Below are positions 59,785-64,000 of a DNA stretch of 64,000 nt, piece after piece. This DNA comes from Klebsiella sp. BIGb0138 (GTDB taxonomy: Bacteria > Pseudomonadota > Gammaproteobacteria > Enterobacterales > Enterobacteriaceae): the NCBI RefSeq assembly GCF_004342285.1, contig NZ_SMCV01000003.1, forward strand, positions 310,001-374,000, read 5' to 3'. A program made the position numbers and the translations under genes. The notes under the pieces are model-generated. The model saw nothing but the letters and a program-made list of their open reading frames with translations, had not been told where the DNA came from and did not search any database. Numbering within the stretch: position 1 is the first letter of the stretch; every line of letters starts with the position of its first letter.

Positions 59785-61983
59785 ATGTACACCACCTCTT
59801 ATTCCTCTTTCCCGCTACGTAAAACGCTGCTGGCGTTAACGATTGGCGCCATCACCCACGCCGCGGCAGCGGCGGACAGCAGCAGCGACAACAAGAAAAA
59901 CGAAGAGGTCATGGTCGTGCAGGCGACCGAAGGCAGCGATTTTAAAGCCGGCGGCGATCTGGTGGTTCCGGCGTTCCTTGACGGGCAAATCGCCCACGGC
60001 GGCCGTCTCGGCATGCTTGGCGAACAAAAGGCGATGGACGTACCGTTTAACGTCATCGGCTATACCGCGAAGATGATTCAGGACCAGCAGGCGCAAACCA
60101 TCGCCGATGTGGTCAACAACGACGCCGGCGTCCAGACGGTGCAGGGGTACGGCAACTTTGCGGAAACCTACCGCATTCGCGGCTTTAAGCTTGATGGCGA
60201 TGATATGACCATGGGCGGCCTGGCCGGCGTGGTGCCGCGCCAGGTGATGGATACGCAGATGCTGGAACGCGTCGAGGTTTTCAAAGGGGCGAATGGTCTG
60301 CTGAACGGCGTGGCCAGCAGCGGCGTCGGTGGGATGATCAACCTCGAACCTAAACGGGCGGAAGAGATGCCGACCACCCGCGTTGGCGTGGACTACACCA
60401 GCGATTCTCAGGTCGGCGGCAGTCTCGACGTGGGCCGTCGTTTTGGCGATGATAACCAGTTTGGCGCCCGGGTGAATCTGGTGCACCGCGAAGGCGAAGG
60501 CGCGGTGGATAATGACCGGCGCCGAACCACGCTGGCCTCCCTGGGGCTGGACTATCGCGGCGATCGTTTCCGCTCCTCGCTCGATTTTGGCTATCAGAAA
60601 AAAACCTTCCACGGCGGGACGATGGGGGTCAATATCAGCGGCGTCGACGTCGTGCCTGCGCTGCCGGATAGCCGTAAGAACTATAGCCAGAAGTGGGGCT
60701 ACAGCGACATTGAAAGCGAATTCGGCATGGCGAAAGGCGAATATGACCTGACCGACAGCTGGACGTTATACGGCGCCCTCGGCGGCCAGCACTCGCATGA
60801 AACCGGCATCTATAGCGCGCCGAAGCTGGTTAATGAAAACGGCGATGCCACCGTCGGTCGTCTGGATACTAACCGCATTATCGACGCCATTAGCGGGATG
60901 GGCGGCGTACGCGGCAATTTCACCACCGGCGCCATTTCGCATCAGGTCAACGTCGGATATGCCGCGCAGGTCAGAACCGACGCTACCGCCTGGCGGATGT
61001 CGGCCAACAACCCGGCTACTAACATCTATGACAATCACGATGTGGCGATGCCGGACAACGCCTACTTTGGCGGTAACTACTTCGATCCGCTGACCACTTC
61101 GCGCAGCCGTACTCAGGGCTGGCTGTTGAGCGACACCCTGGGCTTCTTTAACGACAAAGTGCTGCTCACCGCCGCCGCGCGTCATCAGAAAGTGGTGGTG
61201 CGTAACTACAGTAACAGCACCGGGGTGGAAGAGACCTCCTCGCGTTATACCCAGAGCCGCTGGACGCCGACGGTAGGGCTGGTTTACAAACCGTGGGACA
61301 CGCTGTCGCTGTATGCCAACCATACCGAAGCTCTGCAGCCAGGGAGCGTGGCGCCGAACACCGCGGCAAACGCCGGGCAGAGCACCGGGATCGCCCATTC
61401 GAAACAGAATGAGGTGGGGGTGAAAATGGATTACGGCACTCTCGGCGGGTCGCTGGCGCTGTTTGAAATTACTAAGCCCAACGCGATCTCTGACGCCAGG
61501 GGCCGCTACGGCCTGGATGGCGAGCAGCGTAACCGCGGCGCCGAGCTGAACGTTTTTGGCGAGCCGGTACTGGGGCTGCGCCTGAACGGCAGCGTGCAGT
61601 GGCTGGATCCGCAGCAGACCAAAACCGCCGGCGGCGTCAACGACGGTAAAGATGCCATCGGGGTGTCTAAATTCTATGCGGTGCTGGGCGCGGAATATGA
61701 CATCAAGCCGGTTGAGGGGCTGACGGCGACGGCGCGGGTGAACCATACCGGTTCGCAGTATGCCGATGCGGCGAACAGCAAAAAACTCGATAGCTACACC
61801 ACTCTCGATCTGGGCGTGCGCTACCGTCTGTCGCTTAATCAGAACCAAAACCAGATGGTGGTTCGTGCGGGCGTGGATAACGTCACCAATGAGAACTACT
61901 GGCAGGGTGTTGATGATACCGGCACCTATCTGTTCCAGGGGCAGCCGCGTACCGTCAAGGTCTCAATGAGCTACGATTTCTAA
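59785..61983 (+). CDS. TonB-dependent siderophore receptor
   Basis: A 732-residue outer-membrane receptor. The signal peptide runs to about AAAA-ADSSSD (residues 1-30). A TonB box-like EEVMVVQA follows. The plug domain has DVPFNVIGYTAKMIQDQQAQ, TIADVVNNDAGVQTVQGYGN, RIRGFKLDGDDMTMGG and ERVEVFKGANGLLNGVASSG. The C-terminal 22-strand barrel ends VSMSYDF with the terminal Phe needed for BAM assembly. It resembles FcuA/ferrichrome-type hydroxamate receptors more than E. coli YncD. The ligand is not certain. It is probably co-transcribed with the lipoprotein gene. Confidence 0.88.
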   Translation: MYTTSYSSFPLRKTLLALTIGAITHAAAAADSSSDNKKNEEVMVVQATEGSDFKAGGDLVVPAFLDGQIAHGGRLGMLGEQKAMDVPFNVIGYTAKMIQDQQAQTIADVVNNDAGVQTVQGYGNFAETYRIRGFKLDGDDMTMGGLAGVVPRQVMDTQMLERVEVFKGANGLLNGVASSGVGGMINLEPKRAEEMPTTRVGVDYTSDSQVGGSLDVGRRFGDDNQFGARVNLVHREGEGAVDNDRRRTTLASLGLDYRGDRFRSSLDFGYQKKTFHGGTMGVNISGVDVVPALPDSRKNYSQKWGYSDIESEFGMAKGEYDLTDSWTLYGALGGQHSHETGIYSAPKLVNENGDATVGRLDTNRIIDAISGMGGVRGNFTTGAISHQVNVGYAAQVRTDATAWRMSANNPATNIYDNHDVAMPDNAYFGGNYFDPLTTSRSRTQGWLLSDTLGFFNDKVLLTAAARHQKVVVRNYSNSTGVEETSSRYTQSRWTPTVGLVYKPWDTLSLYANHTEALQPGSVAPNTAANAGQSTGIAHSKQNEVGVKMDYGTLGGSLALFEITKPNAISDARGRYGLDGEQRNRGAELNVFGEPVLGLRLNGSVQWLDPQQTKTAGGVNDGKDAIGVSKFYAVLGAEYDIKPVEGLTATARVNHTGSQYADAANSKKLDSYTTLDLGVRYRLSLNQNQNQMVVRAGVDNVTNENYWQGVDDTGTYLFQGQPRTVKVSMSYDF

Positions 61984-61993
61984 GCGTAAAGCG

Positions 61994-62021
61994 GGGCGGG
62001 CCGCAGCTGCTCGCCCTTTCT
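61994..62021 (+). terminator. intrinsic terminator after the receptor gene
   Basis: GGGCGGGC (61994-62001) and GCTCGCCC (62009-62016) pair with one G-U, followed by TTTCTC. It starts 11 bases after the stop. Confidence 0.75.
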
Positions 62022-62132
62022 CTCCCCTGTTAACCCTCTCCGCTTGTCGCTCCCCGGCGCATCTGTAACTTGAAGTCGGGCGAGCAGAAGTGTTAAAAGG
62101 TGCCCCTTCATAAAAACTAACAGGGGATCGAC

Positions 62133-63509
62133 GTGAAAGACGCGTCAACGCAGTCAGATGCCACAGCGGAGCGCGGCCCGACGCTTCATCGCGGTTTACA
62201 GAACCGACATATTCAGCTCATTGCCCTTGGCGGCGCTATCGGTACCGGGCTGTTTCTCGGCATCGGGCCGGCGATTCAGATGGCCGGACCGGCCGTGCTG
62301 ATCGGCTATGCCGTCGCCGGGATCATCGCTTTTCTGATCATGCGCCAGCTTGGCGAAATGGTGGTGGAAGAGCCGGTATCCGGCTCCTTTGCCCACTTTG
62401 CGTATAAATACTGGGGCCCGTTTGCCGGCTTTCTCTCCGGCTGGAACTACTGGGTGATGTTCGTGCTGGTGGGGATGGCGGAGCTGACCGCCGCCGGTAT
62501 CTATATGCAGTACTGGCTCCCGGAGGCACCGACCTGGGTCTGGGCGGCGGCCTTCTTCACGATCATCAACGCCGTTAACCTCGTTAACGTTCGTCTGTAC
62601 GGCGAAGCGGAGTTCTGGTTTGCGTTGATTAAAGTGCTGGCGATTATCGGCATGATCGGCTTTGGCCTGTGGATGCTGTTTGGCGGCCACGGCGGCAGCA
62701 AAGCGGGGTTCGATAATCTGTGGCGGCACGGCGGCTTCTTCGCCACCGGCTGGCATGGCCTGGTGATGTCGCTGGCGGTGATCATGTTCTCGTTCGGCGG
62801 CCTGGAGCTGATTGGCATTACCGCGGCCGAAGCGCAGAATCCGCAAAAAAGCATTCCGAAAGCGGTAAACCAGGTGGTGTACCGTATTCTGCTGTTTTAT
62901 ATCGGTTCGCTGGTGGTGCTGCTGGCGCTCTACCCGTGGGTGGAAATCAAATCCGACAGCAGCCCGTTTGTGATGATATTCCATAATATGGACAGTAACG
63001 TGGTGGCTTCCGCGCTGAATTTCGTCATTCTGGTGGCTTCACTGTCGGTCTATAACAGCGGCGTTTACTCTAATAGCCGGATGCTGTTCGGTCTGTCGGT
63101 GCAGGGCAACGCGCCGAAGTTTCTCGCCCGCATCAGCAAGCGCGGCGTGCCGGTGAATTCGCTGATCCTGTCCGGGGTGATTACCTCGCTGGTGGTGCTG
63201 TTGAACTATCTGCTGCCGCAAAAAGCGCTGGGCCTGCTGATGGCGCTGGTGGTAGCGACGCTGCTACTGAACTGGATTATGATCTGCATGGCGCACCTGA
63301 AGTTCCGCGCCGCGCAGCGCCGTAAAGGGCGGGAGTCGAAGTTTAAAGCGCTGCTGGCGCCGGGCGGTAACTATCTCTGCATCGCCTTTCTCGCGCTGAT
63401 TCTGGTGCTGATGTGCACCATCGACGGCATGCGTCTGTCGGCAATTTTACTGCCGGTATGGATCCTGGTCCTGTTTATCGTCTTTAAGCTGCTGCGCCGC
63501 CCGGCGTGA
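62133..63509 (+). CDS. pheP: PheP, phenylalanine-specific permease
   Basis: A 458-residue APC-family amino-acid permease with 12 helices, the length of E. coli PheP and nearly the same sequence throughout. It has the family motif IQLIALGGAIGTGLFLGIGP, then RQLGEMVVEEPVSGSFAHFA and FGGLELIGITAAEAQNPQKS. It imports phenylalanine with protons across the inner membrane. AGGGG lies before the ATG at 62133. It stands alone between two terminators. Position in the genome differs from that in E. coli. Confidence 0.96.
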   Translation: MKDASTQSDATAERGPTLHRGLQNRHIQLIALGGAIGTGLFLGIGPAIQMAGPAVLIGYAVAGIIAFLIMRQLGEMVVEEPVSGSFAHFAYKYWGPFAGFLSGWNYWVMFVLVGMAELTAAGIYMQYWLPEAPTWVWAAAFFTIINAVNLVNVRLYGEAEFWFALIKVLAIIGMIGFGLWMLFGGHGGSKAGFDNLWRHGGFFATGWHGLVMSLAVIMFSFGGLELIGITAAEAQNPQKSIPKAVNQVVYRILLFYIGSLVVLLALYPWVEIKSDSSPFVMIFHNMDSNVVASALNFVILVASLSVYNSGVYSNSRMLFGLSVQGNAPKFLARISKRGVPVNSLILSGVITSLVVLLNYLLPQKALGLLMALVVATLLLNWIMICMAHLKFRAAQRRKGRESKFKALLAPGGNYLCIAFLALILVLMCTIDGMRLSAILLPVWILVLFIVFKLLRRPA

Positions 63510-63516
63510 CGCCCTG

Positions 63517-63550
63517 TCGCCCTGACGTTCGTCGGGGCGATCTTGCCTTT
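63517..63550 (+). terminator. intrinsic terminator after pheP
   Basis: TCGCCCTGACG (63517-63527), loop TT, CGTCGGGGCGA (63530-63540), with one G-U pair, then TCTTGCCTTTT. It begins 8 bases after the stop. Confidence 0.75.
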
Positions 63551-63600
63551 TATTGTGATCTTCTTCGCGCTTAGCGTATTTCGCGGAGGAACTTCTTTTT

Positions 63601-63644
63601 GTAATCGATTACTTTTCATTTCGAAGCGGTTTGTAATCGATTAC
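63601..63644 (+). promoter_or_regulatory. twin palindromic operators
   Basis: GTAATCGATTAC occurs twice, at 63601-63612 and 63633-63644, each a perfect 12-bp palindrome with the same flanks (TT before, TTTT after), 32 bp apart (about three helical turns). The position, 18 bp before the next gene's ATG, and the CG centre suggest a LacI-family repressor site controlling that gene. Confidence 0.7.
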
Positions 63645-63662
63645 TTTTTGAGGGCGGTCAAA

Positions 63663-64000
63663 ATGGTATCAACAACTGAAGGTCGTGAAAGTGCCCGCGT
63701 GCAGCAGCGGTTTCTGGTGCCGCGCCTGTCGTTAATGATGTTTATGCAGTTTTTTATCTGGGGAAGCTGGTCGGTGACCCTGGGCCTGGTGATGACGCGT
63801 TACGAGATGTCGCTGCTGATTGGCGATGCGTTTTCTGCCGGGCCCATCGCCTCGATTCTCTCGCCGTTTGTGCTGGGGATGCTGGTTGACCGCTTCTTTG
63901 CCTCACAGAAGGTGATGGCGGCGATGCACCTGGCGGGGGCGGTTATTCTGTGGTTTGTCCCGCAGGCGCTGGTCGCGCAAAATGGCGCGTTGCTCATCGG
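63663..64000 (+). CDS. nucleoside-type MFS transporter (NHS family), start of gene, cut by the window
   Basis: The ATG at 63663 (GGGCGG upstream) opens MVSTTEGRESARVQQRFLVP, then hydrophobic helices including RLSLMMFMQFFIWGSWSVTL and GPIASILSPFVLGMLVDRFF. The W-G-(A/S)-W segment in helix 1 and LSPFVLGMLVDRFF are typical of the NupG/XapB/YegT family of nucleoside:proton symporters. About 112 residues are present and the rest lies outside the window. Twin operators sit directly upstream. Confidence 0.8.
   Translation, partial: MVSTTEGRESARVQQRFLVPRLSLMMFMQFFIWGSWSVTLGLVMTRYEMSLLIGDAFSAGPIASILSPFVLGMLVDRFFASQKVMAAMHLAGAVILWFVPQALVAQNGALLI

Noticed and set aside
60766-61848. 360-codon minus-strand frame
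   Set aside because: It lies wholly antisense to the TonB receptor barrel and lacks a start signal.
1-64000. tRNA, rRNA, CRISPR array, insertion sequence or prophage
   Set aside because: I looked for regularly spaced repeats, transposase or integrase motifs and tRNA-like cloverleaf sequence, including next to lysU and around the small-gene island, and found none that I could support.

Overview
The window looks like chromosomal DNA of an enterobacterium of the Klebsiella/Raoultella type. The evidence is a moderately high GC content, the enteric gene order cadC-cadB-cadA-dtpC-lysU, pheP, a decayed Klebsiella-type sucrose (scr) locus, and enteric REP-like palindromes of the type common in Klebsiella. 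No rRNA, tRNA, CRISPR array, transposase, integrase or phage gene was seen.

Layout. 1-10 kb: an RpiR/MurR regulator and an 8.6 kb gene for a cyclic beta-1,2-glucan synthase (NdvB/Cgs type). 9.8-14.1 kb: an island of very small genes. These include a 39-residue membrane protein, two paralogous YdfK/YnaE-type cold-shock proteins, a YmcF-type zinc-ribbon protein with a csp-like leader, several unknowns, and a divergent pair of 54- and 58-residue zinc-ribbon proteins. 14-16.6 kb: a GNAT acetyltransferase and an Old Yellow Enzyme. 16.9-25.7 kb: the lysine-dependent acid-resistance module (CadC sensor, CadB antiporter, CadA decarboxylase), the peptide transporter DtpC and the inducible-type lysyl-tRNA synthetase LysU.

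25.8-33.3 kb: one minus-strand operon with an ankyrin protein, the three oxamic transcarbamylase subunits (AllH/AllF/AllG types), carbamate kinase, a Tat-exported amidohydrolase and a GlcG/HbpS-like periplasmic protein. This looks like a route that releases carbamoyl phosphate and makes ATP from it. A DUF1097 membrane protein and a LysR regulator lie beside it. 35.3-39.8 kb: a PliG-like periplasmic protein and a ribose-type sugar ABC importer. 39.8-47.4 kb: a LIV-type ABC importer joined to an L-2-amino-thiazoline-4-carboxylate hydrolase homologue and an N-carbamoyl-amino-acid hydrolase, with a divergent LysR gene. This looks like an uptake-and-ring-opening pathway ending in an amino acid.

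47.4-49.8 kb: the scr remnant. scrK and scrR are intact, the start of scrA is fused to the end of scrB, scrY is gone, and two ScrR operators remain. 49.9-52.9 kb: an iron-type FecBCD importer with a candidate Fur box. 53-54.3 kb: two small exported proteins, one with 11-residue repeats and one RcnB-like. 55-58 kb: an M20 amidohydrolase, an orphan amino-acid binding protein, an aldo/keto reductase and a MoaF-like pseudogene. 58.6-62 kb: a YncE-like propeller lipoprotein and a TonB-dependent receptor, likely Fur-controlled. 62-64 kb: pheP and the start of a nucleoside-type MFS transporter preceded by twin palindromic operators.

The window is mainly transport and nitrogen/carbon scavenging. The most unusual parts are the ureide/amidine pathway (39.8-46.3 kb), the carbamoyl-transfer operon, the small-protein island and the readable history of the scr deletion. 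Family assignments come from recognition of protein sequences without database searches.
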